In this document: one piece after another, positions 28,531 to 36,116 of the stretch
How positions within the stretch are numbered: the stretch's first letter is position 1
Layout: each line of letters begins with the position of its first letter
NCBI GenBank assembly: GCA_017849585.1
Contig: JAFIGT010000012.1
Span: 1 to 64,000, forward strand
DNA length: 64,000 nt
Direction of reading: 5' to 3'
From: Verrucomicrobium sp.
GTDB lineage: Bacteria; Verrucomicrobiota; Verrucomicrobiia; Methylacidiphilales; UBA1321
Translations under genes and position numbers: made by a program
Notes under the pieces: generated by a model
The model's input: only the letters and a program-made list of their open reading frames with translations
Told to the model about the DNA's origin: nothing
Database searches by the model: none

Positions 28531-29847
28531 ATGGCAAAGCGGCGCAAGGCAAAGCTCAAGGTTCACCGCAAAGAGTTCCCCCGTGTACGGGAAATCATCT
28601 CCAGAGGACAACTCTTCTATTCGGTTGATTGCCGAAAGAAGGGGACTCTGGGCAAGCAGGAGACCTATTCTAACTTGGAGGAAGCTCTCGCCTATGCGGA
28701 GACGGTAGGAAAAGAGCAAAAGACATCCGGCACCGAAAGCCTCGACATCACAGCCAATCTGCGGTTGATGGCGTTAGAGTGCGAAAAGGAATTGTCTGCT
28801 TTCAAAAAGACGATTCGGGATGCCACGACTTATTACGTTGCTCATCTTAAGGAAGACTACGCCAAAAAGAACAGCAAACCTCTTACGGAATGCTTGGATG
28901 AATTTTTGAAAGATAAGGCTGATTCCACAGAAAAAGTTCGTAGCAAGCGGACATTGGACGAACTGAAAGTCCTGTCTAGGCGACTCAAAAACGCATTTCC
29001 GGCATCAAAGGTTGCTCAACTCGATGAAAGCGATATTCGCGCTCTCTTAAAAAAGGAATATTCGGCGCGTACCAAAAAGAACATCATCAACAAGGCGAAT
29101 CAGTTTTTCAGATGGACAGTCAAAAAGGGCTATCGTCTCAAAAATCCTTGCGAGCACATCAATATTCACGTCCCGAATCAGGATGAGATTGTCAAACTGA
29201 GTGCTCAAGAAGCCTTGGATTTAATGCGTAAGTGTGAGTCCGATTTCCCAGAGCTTATTGCGTATTCGGCGGTTTGTTTATTTGGCGGACTGCGCCCAAA
29301 TTCCGAGGCTTTGGGATTAACTTGGGAAAACATCTACCTCAATCAAAAGGTGCCGCAGATTCGTATTTTAGCGTCTACCTCCAAGGTCAAAGAAACCCGC
29401 TTATTTGAAATTGAAGAGAATCTAGTCCAATGGTTGACGTATTATGGTAAAGGGAAAACTGGATTAATTGTCCCCGAGAATTTACGACAACTTACTGAGG
29501 CTTTGAGAATTTCCTTGGGGTATAAATTACAGGACGAAAATGAAAAAGGGCGCGAATGGGTTCCCGATTGCATGCGCCACTCGTACGCTTCCTACTGGCT
29601 GGCGAAACACAAAGACCGATACAAATTGGCTGAATACATGGGGACTTCTTTGACCATGATTAAAAACCACTACAAAAACGTGGTGTCACCGGAAGAATCG
29701 GAAAATTTTTGGGGTATTATCCCTAAGCCGCTTGCTGAAGCTGCGGAGCTACGCAAGAAGAGCGGTAAGCAGTTGGACTCTTCCCTATTATTGACTCGCT
29801 CACGTCGTCGGCAAACTCCTGTGCGAGTTGCGCCCGACGCATCTTGA
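28531..29847 (+). CDS. int: Tyrosine recombinase (island integrase)
   Basis: A 438-residue site-specific recombinase encoded 90 bases from the tRNA. An N-terminal arm-binding part (residues about 1-75) and a SAM-like core-binding domain (about 110-200) precede the catalytic domain. The first catalytic Arg is in LFGGLRPNSEALGL (about residue 254), box II is PDCMRHSYASYWLA (about 347) and the catalytic Tyr is in IKNHYKNVV (about 380). The usual box II His before Arg is Asp here. It should integrate and excise the island at the tRNA 3' half. Its composition is AT-rich like the rest of the island. Confidence 0.92.
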   Translation: MAKRRKAKLKVHRKEFPRVREIISRGQLFYSVDCRKKGTLGKQETYSNLEEALAYAETVGKEQKTSGTESLDITANLRLMALECEKELSAFKKTIRDATTYYVAHLKEDYAKKNSKPLTECLDEFLKDKADSTEKVRSKRTLDELKVLSRRLKNAFPASKVAQLDESDIRALLKKEYSARTKKNIINKANQFFRWTVKKGYRLKNPCEHINIHVPNQDEIVKLSAQEALDLMRKCESDFPELIAYSAVCLFGGLRPNSEALGLTWENIYLNQKVPQIRILASTSKVKETRLFEIEENLVQWLTYYGKGKTGLIVPENLRQLTEALRISLGYKLQDENEKGREWVPDCMRHSYASYWLAKHKDRYKLAEYMGTSLTMIKNHYKNVVSPEESENFWGIIPKPLAEAAELRKKSGKQLDSSLLLTRSRRRQTPVRVAPDAS

Positions 29848-30028
29848 TAAAAAGTTCCATTTTGGACAGCAAGATAAGTTCGGCATGCTCGCTATCCTTT
29901 GTGTCTTGGTAAAAGTCAAAGGAGTTATCCTCGTTAAGATAGAACGCAAGAACGCCATTCGTGAACTCTCCGAAGCGTTTGGCCGCCTCAGAAGCATCAT
30001 CAATCGTCTTGTGTAGTATCTCGCTCAC
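29723..30028 (-). CDS. Small acidic protein overlapping the integrase 3' end
   Basis: A 101-residue reading frame with a GTG start at 30026-30028. Residues 1-85 look like a real soluble alpha/beta protein (SEILHKTIDDASEAAKRFGE, NEDNSFDFYQDTKD), while the last part reads antisense through the integrase end (125-base overlap). It could be a small regulator such as an excisionase-type or antitoxin-like protein, but no motif supports that. If real, its transcript would be antisense to the integrase mRNA. Confidence 0.5.
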   Translation of the reverse strand: MSEILHKTIDDASEAAKRFGEFTNGVLAFYLNEDNSFDFYQDTKDSEHAELILLSKMELFIKMRRAQLAQEFADDVSESIIGKSPTAYRSSCVAPQLQQAA

Positions 30029-30335
30029 AAGCTCGATTGTATCTGATTTTAATTTTATGTCAAGGTAAATCTTTGGGCTGCAATATTTTATGTAAGATAC
30101 TGATTTTCTAGAGCGAAATCCAAATAGATAACTATACAGTTTATTATTTTATTAATTATAAAACTGTCGTTTATTTGTATTTTTTTCGGAAATATTGGAA
30201 ATATAAGCTGAATAAACCCGAATTAAGCAAAAAATAAGGACTATATTCTCAAAGAGAATCAAATAAACCCCTAAAATAAGGTTTTGGCGCTATCGAAAGG
30301 AAATATAGCGCGAAATTATCCCAAGATACCTTTTA
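30029..30335. other. AT-rich gene-free stretch with short repeats
   Basis: About 307 bases of A/T-rich DNA. AATAAACCC occurs twice as a direct repeat (30211-30219 and 30262-30270). Inverted repeats are ACAGTTT/AAACTGT (30136-30142 and 30161-30167), ATTCTC/GAGAAT (30245-30250 and 30254-30259) and GCGCTAT/ATAGCGC (30287-30293 and 30305-30311); the last is placed to end transcription of the next minus-strand gene. No gene seen. Confidence 0.5.
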
Positions 30336-30761
30336 TTAAGGAACGGGATTGCTCAAATCTATTTGAAAACCAGTAGGAAGAGTTTCGCCGTCCCCTGCTC
30401 TAGCCGTAGGCGCAGTAGCCGCTGTCGGTATAGAGTAAATGTCATACCCCATTTCCAACATTATCTTTTCTCTTAAAGGTAAATCATGCCAATTAATGGC
30501 TCCATGCTCTGACTCATATTTCAGGCGCAAAGCTAATTCCTCAGCTTTTGCGCGAGGAGCGCGGCTTAATCCTCGTTCAGCTAGCCGTGCCTTATTACGG
30601 TCATTCAAATTACCCGTAACCTTCTCTTGAGGGGTTGCGCTGGCTGCGGTGGTTACGGTTGCACCTTCAAGCAGGTTCTCTTGTCGCAAGAGACCAAGAA
30701 CCTCACGTAAAGAGTCGGCGTCAGCAATGGTGATATTCAAGGAAACCGTTATATTTTTCAT
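30336..30761 (-). CDS. Hypothetical protein of the island
   Basis: A 141-residue protein starting with ATG at 30759-30761. The N-terminal 35 residues (KNITVSLNITIADADSLREV) have a ferredoxin-like beta-alpha pattern. A middle basic part (NDRNKARLAERGLSRAPRAK) and a helical segment HGAINWHDLPLREKIMLEMG follow. No family recognised; a DNA-binding accessory or antitoxin-like protein is possible. It stands alone between two gene-free stretches. Confidence 0.6.
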   Translation of the reverse strand: MKNITVSLNITIADADSLREVLGLLRQENLLEGATVTTAASATPQEKVTGNLNDRNKARLAERGLSRAPRAKAEELALRLKYESEHGAINWHDLPLREKIMLEMGYDIYSIPTAATAPTARAGDGETLPTGFQIDLSNPVP

Positions 30762-31330
30762 AAATATCCGCTATTTAATTAGCTAAGGAGAGAATATTTC
30801 AGCAAAAATTTCGCTTAATAAGCTTATTTCGAGCAACTTAAATCTATTTTCTGGCTATGTAAATTATAATTTTGGCGCAAAATATAACTCAAGATGCTGG
30901 ATTAGGTATCAACTCATTCAGTAAGACATCAAGAACAAGGAACCATCTCCTTGTCAGGTAGTTCTTTTATTTGAGCGCAAAGGCACGTTTTAGCGGCGCG
31001 GCTCAATAAACTATCAAAGGATACTCTCTTTTCCTTTGTCGCCTTATACGTCGTTTTAGGAATTAAGTCAGAAACTCTGATTTATTGGTATCAGGTATTT
31101 TTAAAAGAAATGCGCCGAATCCATTATTTTGGGTTTTGCGCCTATAAAATAATCAAAAGAAAGATTACTTTTTAAAGAATTAGCCAAAAAGTTTTGTGCG
31201 CTCATATACCACACAATTAAACAACTATTATCTTACATTAAATCTAAGAGGATATATTCATTCATTTGATTTGAGCATAGTTATCCTTAAGCCTTAACAT
31301 ATAATTTATATTGAATTCGGCGTAGCATTA
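30762..31330. other. Gene-free AT-rich stretch with several hairpins
   Basis: No plausible gene on either strand. Hairpins seen: AAGAAC/GTTCTT closing an inner ACAAGG/CCTTGT stem (about 30930-30966), CAAAGGA/TCCTTTG (about 31014-31038), TCAGA/TCTGA (31068-31080), GCGC-GAATCC/GGGTTT-GCGC (about 31111-31141) and TAATC/GATTA (about 31149-31167). CTCAA near 30887 and TTGAG near 30971 could close a multi-branched domain around the first hairpin. This is the left part of a 1.3-kb region that may encode structured RNA. Confidence 0.4.
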
Positions 31331-31332
31331 GT

Positions 31333-31530
31333 CAATTGATTGTTCTTGTTTTCAATTTCCTTCATATAAAAATATTAAGTTAATGTATCGTCTTGGCTTG
31401 GGCGGCCTTATTTATCTAATGATAAAGGTGAGCTTCTTTAAATTAGCCCAAAGCCGCGACGACACATCAGTCGGAGCGCGGGCGAAGATAAATAACAAGA
31501 ACAATATTTAAAAGATGAAGCTCGCCGTTT
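31333..31530. other. Structured region with long-range helix, candidate RNA domain
   Basis: TTGTTCTTGTT (31340-31350) is exactly complementary to AACAAGAACAA (31492-31502). Between them lie GGCTTGGGC (31395-31403)/GCCCAAAGCC (31445-31454), a hairpin CCTT-TTATC-TAAT-GATAA-AGG (31405-31428) and a CG-rich hairpin CCGCG-CGAC/GTCG-CGCGG (31453-31481). GGTGAGCTTC (about 31428-31437) also pairs with GAAGCTCGCC (about 31519-31528), which would form a pseudoknot or alternative fold. GC-rich stems in AT-rich DNA point to selection on RNA structure. Strand not determined. Confidence 0.4.
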
Positions 31531-31644
31531 TAATTTACAAAATTACTTCATTAAACTTATCAAGATTAATATTATTAATATACATTCTTGATTAAAAATA
31601 GTAGCGGCTCGCAGAGACGCGAATTTCAATAAAAGTACATAAGC

Positions 31645-31990
31645 ACAACAGTCCCTAGGAACGCATTTTGCGCTAGGGACTTTGCAAGCCTTGAAATTAC
31701 TTTCAAGGCTACAGGAGCTATCGTAGGCTTAAGGTTTCCAAGGATGGCCTGTGTAGCACTTTCGCGTGCTATCTCCTGCGTTTGTCGCCCCTCATTATGA
31801 GGGTATGTCTACTTGTCTCTTTTAGGGCGACCTTAAGCGAAATTTTGTTATTCCGCTGCTTTGCATTGCGTCTTGCGATTGTCTCCCGACGATTAAACAA
31901 CTATCGCCGATTATGTCCCGCCTTACCTTCATGCAACCTTAATTTCTTGGCTTCGGCTCACAAGCATTATGTGACGAAACCCTTCGTTTT
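31645..31990 (-). ncRNA. Candidate structured noncoding RNA of the island
   Basis: On the minus strand a promoter-like sequence (31997-32025) precedes about 345 bases full of perfect helices: GTCGCCC/GGGCGAC (31784-31790 and 31825-31831) around CCCTCA/TGAGGG; CAGGAG/CTCCTG (31712-31717 and 31773-31778) enclosing TAGCAC/GTGCTA (31754-31759 and 31766-31771) and AGGC/GCCT, a three-way junction; a 10-bp stem (31687-31696 and 31701-31710) with loop GTAA, a GNRA tetraloop only on this strand; and GTCCCTAG-CGC/GCG-CTAGGGAC (31651-31680) near the 3' end. I could not match it to tmRNA, RNase P, 6S, GOLLD, ROOL or another family from memory. A 43-codon TTG-initiated basic frame inside is noted but not called. 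Confidence 0.45.
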
Positions 31991-31996
31991 AAGATG

Positions 31997-32025
31997 TCAT
32001 TATTATTATAAATAGCGGCAGTCAA
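31997..32025 (-). promoter_or_regulatory. Promoter-like sequence for the candidate RNA
   Basis: On the minus strand TTGACT (32025-32020), a 17-base spacer and TAATGA (32002-31997) form a sigma70-like pair. It is upstream of the hairpin-rich stretch and downstream of the 32.1-kb gene. Confidence 0.4.
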
Positions 32026-32067
32026 AAATTCAAAAAAATCATTAAAAATATAATTGCCTCAATTTGC

Positions 32068-32538
32068 TTAACTTTGTTTTGGGACAGGAAGCGGCCATTC
32101 GCCGTAAATATCCTTTATGATGGCAGGGTCTTTAATTGCCTTTTGAAAACTATGCCATGCGATTGGGTCTCGAACTGAATCGGGACAATATTGTGATTGC
32201 ATAGAAGCGGCTCGAACCACTCCACCAAGCGTTCTATCAATAGCCTTCGTCGAATCGTCTCTCGTTAAGCCAAGATTGCAGGTAAGTGAACTAATAATAG
32301 CCCAATAATCGGGTTTGCCTCTCGCTTCATTAAGGATGCTAGAAACTATTTTATCGTACGTCACTCCCGCAGGTAATGAAATCGTTACGCTGAGGTCGTT
32401 ATCATCAAGAAGTTCTTCGGAGGCAGCAAGTAAGTTGGAATCCCATGTAGAGGCTACTTGGCGACTTACTCGGTTTTGATGCAGAATATATATAGCATGC
32501 CGTATACTTCTTAACCATAGTATTAAGTGCTTCACCAT
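32068..32538 (-). CDS. Hypothetical protein downstream of the PvuII-type endonuclease
   Basis: A 156-residue protein with ATG at 32536-32538 and a basic N-terminal helix (MVKHLILWLRSIRHAIYILH). The rest is mixed alpha/beta with no motif I recognise (PDYWAIISSLTCNLGLTRDD, GGVVRAASMQSQYC). It lies 57 bases after the endonuclease on the same strand, so it may be co-transcribed with the controller and endonuclease genes. Whether it belongs to the restriction system is not known. Confidence 0.6.
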   Translation of the reverse strand: MVKHLILWLRSIRHAIYILHQNRVSRQVASTWDSNLLAASEELLDDNDLSVTISLPAGVTYDKIVSSILNEARGKPDYWAIISSLTCNLGLTRDDSTKAIDRTLGGVVRAASMQSQYCPDSVRDPIAWHSFQKAIKDPAIIKDIYGEWPLPVPKQS

Positions 32539-32595
32539 AATACTCTCACCGATTCTATTAAACGGCCAGCCTATTTGAGATAAGAAACTGTATGT

Positions 32596-33150
32596 TTAAC
32601 TATCTGCCTTTTCTGGATTTAATGGAGGAGTTATTGGAAAAATGGGAATTTCATGGACGGCCGCTTTGTAAATAAGAGTGCCATAGCTTTCTACAAATTT
32701 AGTCGGTATCTTGGGATTGTTGATATCTTTTCCTCCGTCAGTATGCCACTTTGTTTCCCATTTTTTGAAAAATGGCTCTTCCAAAACCGAAGGCTCCATA
32801 TAATAGACCGATTGAAGTTCTATTCCTTTATAAAAGCCAAAAAACCATCCGACTTTCCGATATTTAGCTATAATGGTTGGATTCAGATGATGATGGGTAG
32901 TGAAACTCTTAACCAATAAGACATTTGCTGACTTCAACTCATATTCTTTACCATCTTGGTCTTTAGCATCGTTTCCTTCACGGCTACCAAGAACTTTCAA
33001 TCCCGTAATCAAGATAAGTTGAAGAAGTTTCCCTCCATTGTCCTGAAAAATATCTCCGATACCATGTTTAGAAGCTAATTTTTGGTATTCGCGTATACTT
33101 GGGAAAAGTTTTTCCAAAAGTGCTGCATCGGGATGTGGAGTCCGCTTCAT
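32596..33150 (-). CDS. pvuIIR: PvuII-like type II restriction endonuclease
   Basis: A 184-residue homologue of R.PvuII (157 residues, cuts CAGCTG), recognised from shared blocks [47 protein letters not shown] and [12 protein letters not shown]. The catalytic triad corresponds to Asp61, Glu71 and Lys73 (D58, E68 and K70 in PvuII). The DNA-recognition His pair (H84/H85 there) lies in the THHH block and the recognising Asn in DINNPK. It acts as a homodimer leaving blunt ends. About 25 extra C-terminal residues (from IYKAAVHE) are not in PvuII. Its ATG overlaps the stop of the controller gene. Confidence 0.95.
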   Translation of the reverse strand: MKRTPHPDAALLEKLFPSIREYQKLASKHGIGDIFQDNGGKLLQLILITGLKVLGSREGNDAKDQDGKEYELKSANVLLVKSFTTHHHLNPTIIAKYRKVGWFFGFYKGIELQSVYYMEPSVLEEPFFKKWETKWHTDGGKDINNPKIPTKFVESYGTLIYKAAVHEIPIFPITPPLNPEKADS

Positions 33151-33377
33151 TCGGCGCTCCTGTCACTGAAAAGGATATTTATCGGAACTTTCAACGCTAC
33201 GGCGATACGCTCAATGTTATCGATTGAGATATTACGCTCGCCACGCTCAATGGAACCAATGTAAGTACGGTGCAATTCCGCCAGCTCTGCAAAATCTTCC
33301 TGTGACAACCCTTTCTCTTGGCGAAATAAGCGCACATTTTTCGCAAATGTCTTTCTCAAGGAGCCGAGTTTTGGCAT
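33147..33377 (-). CDS. pvuIIC: Controller (C) protein of the PvuII-type system
   Basis: A 76-residue helix-turn-helix protein of the XRE type: [20 protein letters not shown], then [20 protein letters not shown]. This is the form of restriction-modification controller proteins. C protein binds C-boxes upstream of its own gene, first activating and later repressing the C-R operon, and so delays endonuclease synthesis until the DNA is methylated. It is upstream of and overlaps the endonuclease gene, and is divergent from the methyltransferase, exactly as in PvuII. Confidence 0.92.
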   Translation of the reverse strand: MPKLGSLRKTFAKNVRLFRQEKGLSQEDFAELAELHRTYIGSIERGERNISIDNIERIAVALKVPINILFSDRSAE

Positions 33378-33415
33378 GCTCTGAGATTGACCAAAATGAT
33401 GCTCTTATATCTACA

Positions 33416-33426
33416 GACTTTAAGTA
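33416..33426. promoter_or_regulatory. Candidate C-box between controller and methyltransferase genes
   Basis: GACTTTAAGTA fits the C-box form GACT-N3-AGTC except for the last base. It lies 39 bases upstream of the controller start. Nearby ATGCT and AGCAT segments, around 33400 and 33427, form a wider imperfect dyad around it, leaving room for a second site. Confidence 0.5.
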
Positions 33427-33458
33427 GCATTTTAATGTGGCTCTGCTAAACCATATCC

Positions 33459-34436
33459 ATGATTACAACTCCAAGTTACTTTACCCAGAATGGAGCCGCC
33501 TACTTAGGCGACTCAGTCAAATTACTTCAGGAGCTATCTGATTCGACCATTGATTTGGTTGTAACTAGTCCTCCTTTCGCCTTGCAGCGACAGAAGGAAT
33601 ATGGAAACAAAGAGCAAAGTGAATATGTCGAATGGCTGACCGAATTTGCGAGGCTCGTATATGCTAAATTGAAACCGACAGGGAGCTTTGTTTTAGATTT
33701 GGGTGGGGCTTACGAAAAGGGGATACCCGTACGCAGTTTATACAACTTTCGCGTTCTTATTCGTTTTTGCGACGAAGTTGGATTCCGTTTAGCAGAAGAC
33801 TTTTATTGGTTTAATCCGTCTAAGCTACCCAGTCCTATCGAATGGGTTAATAAGCGCAAGCTACGTGCTAAGGATTCAGTGAACACAGTTTGGTGGCTTT
33901 CAAAAAGCGAGTGGCCTAAAGCAAATGTGAGTCAAGTTTTGGCTCCCTACAGTGATAGAATGAAAAAGTTAATAGCTGACCCAAGCGCCTATTATACTCC
34001 CAAAAAACGCCCAAGTGGACACGACATTGGAGAAGGATTTGCTAAGAACAATGGCGGCGCTATTCCTTCGAATCTTTTACAGATTCCAAATAGCGAATCG
34101 AATGGTCAGTATCTTTCCGGTTGCAAATTAGTCGGTGCGCGTCAGCATCCAGCTAGATTTCCAATTAAGTTGCCAGAGTTTTTTATCAAATTCTTAACAG
34201 AACCGGGCGATGTCGTACTCGACATATTCGCAGGGTCTAACACTACAGGTCAGGCTGCTGAACAACTGCAAAGAAAATGGTTAGCCTTTGAAAATGACCG
34301 CGAATATTTAGCTGCTTCAACTTTTCGTTTTTTTGACAAAGATGCCTCTGAGGATGAGTTGAAACACGTTTACCAAGACATTTTGGACTCAAAAAGTATC
34401 GATTTACGTGCAAAGAAAGAATTAAACCTCTTGTAA
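33459..34436 (+). CDS. pvuIIM: PvuII-like N4-cytosine DNA methyltransferase
   Basis: A 325-residue homologue of M.PvuII (336 residues), sharing the catalytic motif IV TSPPFALQRQKEYGNK, then PVRSLYNFRVLIR, FYWFNPSKLPSPIEWVNK, VLAPYSDRMKKLI, RPSGHDIG, HPARFP-KLPEFFIK and the AdoMet-binding motif I DIFAGSNTTG. Motif order (IV before I) marks the beta class. It methylates N4 of the inner cytosine of CAGCTG by analogy, protecting DNA from the endonuclease. It is divergent from C and R, with 81 bases between. Confidence 0.95.
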   Translation: MITTPSYFTQNGAAYLGDSVKLLQELSDSTIDLVVTSPPFALQRQKEYGNKEQSEYVEWLTEFARLVYAKLKPTGSFVLDLGGAYEKGIPVRSLYNFRVLIRFCDEVGFRLAEDFYWFNPSKLPSPIEWVNKRKLRAKDSVNTVWWLSKSEWPKANVSQVLAPYSDRMKKLIADPSAYYTPKKRPSGHDIGEGFAKNNGGAIPSNLLQIPNSESNGQYLSGCKLVGARQHPARFPIKLPEFFIKFLTEPGDVVLDIFAGSNTTGQAAEQLQRKWLAFENDREYLAASTFRFFDKDASEDELKHVYQDILDSKSIDLRAKKELNLL

Positions 34437-34446
34437 GCACGCTATT

Positions 34447-35037
34447 CTAGGATAGGTCAACGGGTGAAACGGGCGCTTTTGGCACTTTAAAATCCAATAA
34501 GGTTTCAAAGTTTACGGTCTTATCAACGTCAGGAGTTCTACGCCTAATTTCAAAAACAAAGACTGTACTTCTAACCTCACCAACAGCGGTTCGGTATTTT
34601 ATCCCAACGTAATTTACTCTCCCATCATTATAGTTTGTTAAAATAAATTGACCTGTTCCGTTATGGTCAATGAAATTGTCTGGTTGCAGCTCAAAATTAC
34701 AACCAGTAGCTCTTGTTTCTAGGATGGCAATTGCGCCGCCCTTGTTTGTGAAGTGTACTTGAGAAATACCTGGGCTAGCATTACCACCTCCCCAAATAAA
34801 TATTGGGCGAGCTTCCTTCTCTGCTTTTTGATTCTGCAAATCTATCGACTTTTGAGCAGATTCCACTTGTTTTGAAATCAATTGATTTGACTCTTGGGCC
34901 GATTCGATTTGTTTTGAAATGAGCTTATTCTGCTCTTGGGCGTCATCACGAAGTTTTTTCGTTAAATAGGTATACCATCCAATCATTCCGAGAGTGCCGA
35001 CGCTAAGAAGAATTTGCAGTTTTTCGTAAAAGGTCAT
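34447..35037 (-). CDS. Membrane-anchored coiled-coil protein, unknown
   Basis: A 196-residue protein. One N-terminal membrane helix (about residues 8-24) leads into a heptad-like coiled coil with a twice-repeated unit (NKLISKQIESAQES and NQLISKQVESAQKS). From residue about 75 it becomes a beta-rich domain (PIFIWGGG, VHFTNKGGAIAILE). This layout occurs in many accessory proteins of mobile elements, but I cannot name a function. It converges with the methyltransferase gene (10 bases apart). Confidence 0.7.
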   Translation of the reverse strand: MTFYEKLQILLSVGTLGMIGWYTYLTKKLRDDAQEQNKLISKQIESAQESNQLISKQVESAQKSIDLQNQKAEKEARPIFIWGGGNASPGISQVHFTNKGGAIAILETRATGCNFELQPDNFIDHNGTGQFILTNYNDGRVNYVGIKYRTAVGEVRSTVFVFEIRRRTPDVDKTVNFETLLDFKVPKAPVSPVDLS

Positions 35038-35156
35038 AGCTATACGACGGTAAGCTGAGATTTTTCTTCAAAAAATTAGCGTTTTCTCATCCTGCTTTGG
35101 TCAGCTTTCTTTTTCACTTGTTATAATGAGGCGCCATCTGAAAAGGTGCCGCCTTT

Positions 35157-36080
35157 TTACTTTCCTGAATAAGTTCCAAGTCCAATCGTTGCGCCGATGC
35201 GAGCAACAAGTTTTTGCTTAAAATCATCCATTGCATTTCTGTTCCACTGGATAAAATTATACTGCTTATTGTCAAAATGAACCTTGTTTAGACTAGTCTC
35301 TTCCACCGTCCAAATAACTTCCTTTCCCAAACCCTTGGCAAATCCAGCTTCATAGTAGACGCCTCCTCGATTTCCGGTAAAATCGGCTATCATAAATTTG
35401 CAGCGACGAATACCAGCAAGAATTTCGTCAATAATTTGGTTATTGTGTGGGTGCTTGTCAATCCGAACGGCTTTATATTTGGTTTCTTGAATGGCTCCTT
35501 TAATAGCGTGTTCATAGATTTCTTCCATCGAAGATTTAAACCACATTGCAACAAACACTTCTTGGCTATCCGTCTTTGAATATTTTATACTCTCAAGGAA
35601 ATCCCATCCCTTCGGCGAAATTAGATAGCTGTTGCCATCTTTTTCAAGATAGGATTTTCCATCAATGAGATAGCCATCAAGTAGATAGATAACCTCAGAA
35701 TAATCTTTACTCCAAGAGGCACTCAACAAATCCCAATCTTCACTTAATGGTACTATCTCACGACTGATTCCGTAATTTATTTTTTTTGCCAAGTATTTAA
35801 GCAGTTTTTCTGCTCTTTCGCCAACTGATGGCGTTGGTATAGTTTTAAAGAATTCAATATTTTCTTTTGTAATATAAAAACCGCTATTTTCAAAAAGATA
35901 GCTGGATACATTCGTGCGTTGTTGCTGAATATATGGGTAACGATGTAAATTTATGCAAACACTCTCATTTATCTTATAGCTTGAGCAGCGACGGCATTTA
36001 ATTTCAAAGAAATTCTTTCCCCTAGGCGATTCGATTTCGATTCCAACTCTTTCACAAATTGGACACTTTTCCATGCTCAT
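35157..36080 (-). CDS. Zinc-ribbon protein with deoxyribosyltransferase/TIR-like domain
   Basis: A 307-residue protein. The N-terminus has a four-Cys zinc ribbon (C6, C9, C29 and C32; KCPICER and IKCRRCSSY). The middle is helical. The C-terminal 120 residues (EVFVAMWF, AVRIDKHPHNNQIIDEI, MIADFTGNRGGVYYEAGFA, GLGKEVIW) match the nucleoside 2-deoxyribosyltransferase-like fold related to TIR and other NAD-cleaving effectors, with the likely catalytic Glu near residue 244 (YYEAG). Such domains are used as nucleotide-depleting effectors in anti-phage systems. Sensing by the ribbon and defence function are inference. It is a single gene. Confidence 0.75.
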   Translation of the reverse strand: MSMEKCPICERVGIEIESPRGKNFFEIKCRRCSSYKINESVCINLHRYPYIQQQRTNVSSYLFENSGFYITKENIEFFKTIPTPSVGERAEKLLKYLAKKINYGISREIVPLSEDWDLLSASWSKDYSEVIYLLDGYLIDGKSYLEKDGNSYLISPKGWDFLESIKYSKTDSQEVFVAMWFKSSMEEIYEHAIKGAIQETKYKAVRIDKHPHNNQIIDEILAGIRRCKFMIADFTGNRGGVYYEAGFAKGLGKEVIWTVEETSLNKVHFDNKQYNFIQWNRNAMDDFKQKLVARIGATIGLGTYSGK

Positions 36081-36116
36081 AATGATTCTATATTTATGCG
36101 AAGACCGCTAAACGGA

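Noticed and set aside
31764-31895. 43-codon basic TTG-initiated frame on the minus strand in the candidate RNA
   Set aside because: It starts with TTG without a clear ribosome-binding site and overlaps strong stems; kept as a remark only.
31645-31990. tmRNA or RNase P RNA
   Set aside because: No tRNA-like end, no tag peptide with a typical Ala-rich end, and no RNase P conserved core words.
31782-32015. 77-codon plus-strand frame in the gene-free island region
   Set aside because: Cys/Leu/Arg-rich nonsense crossing the stems of the candidate RNA; no ribosome-binding site.
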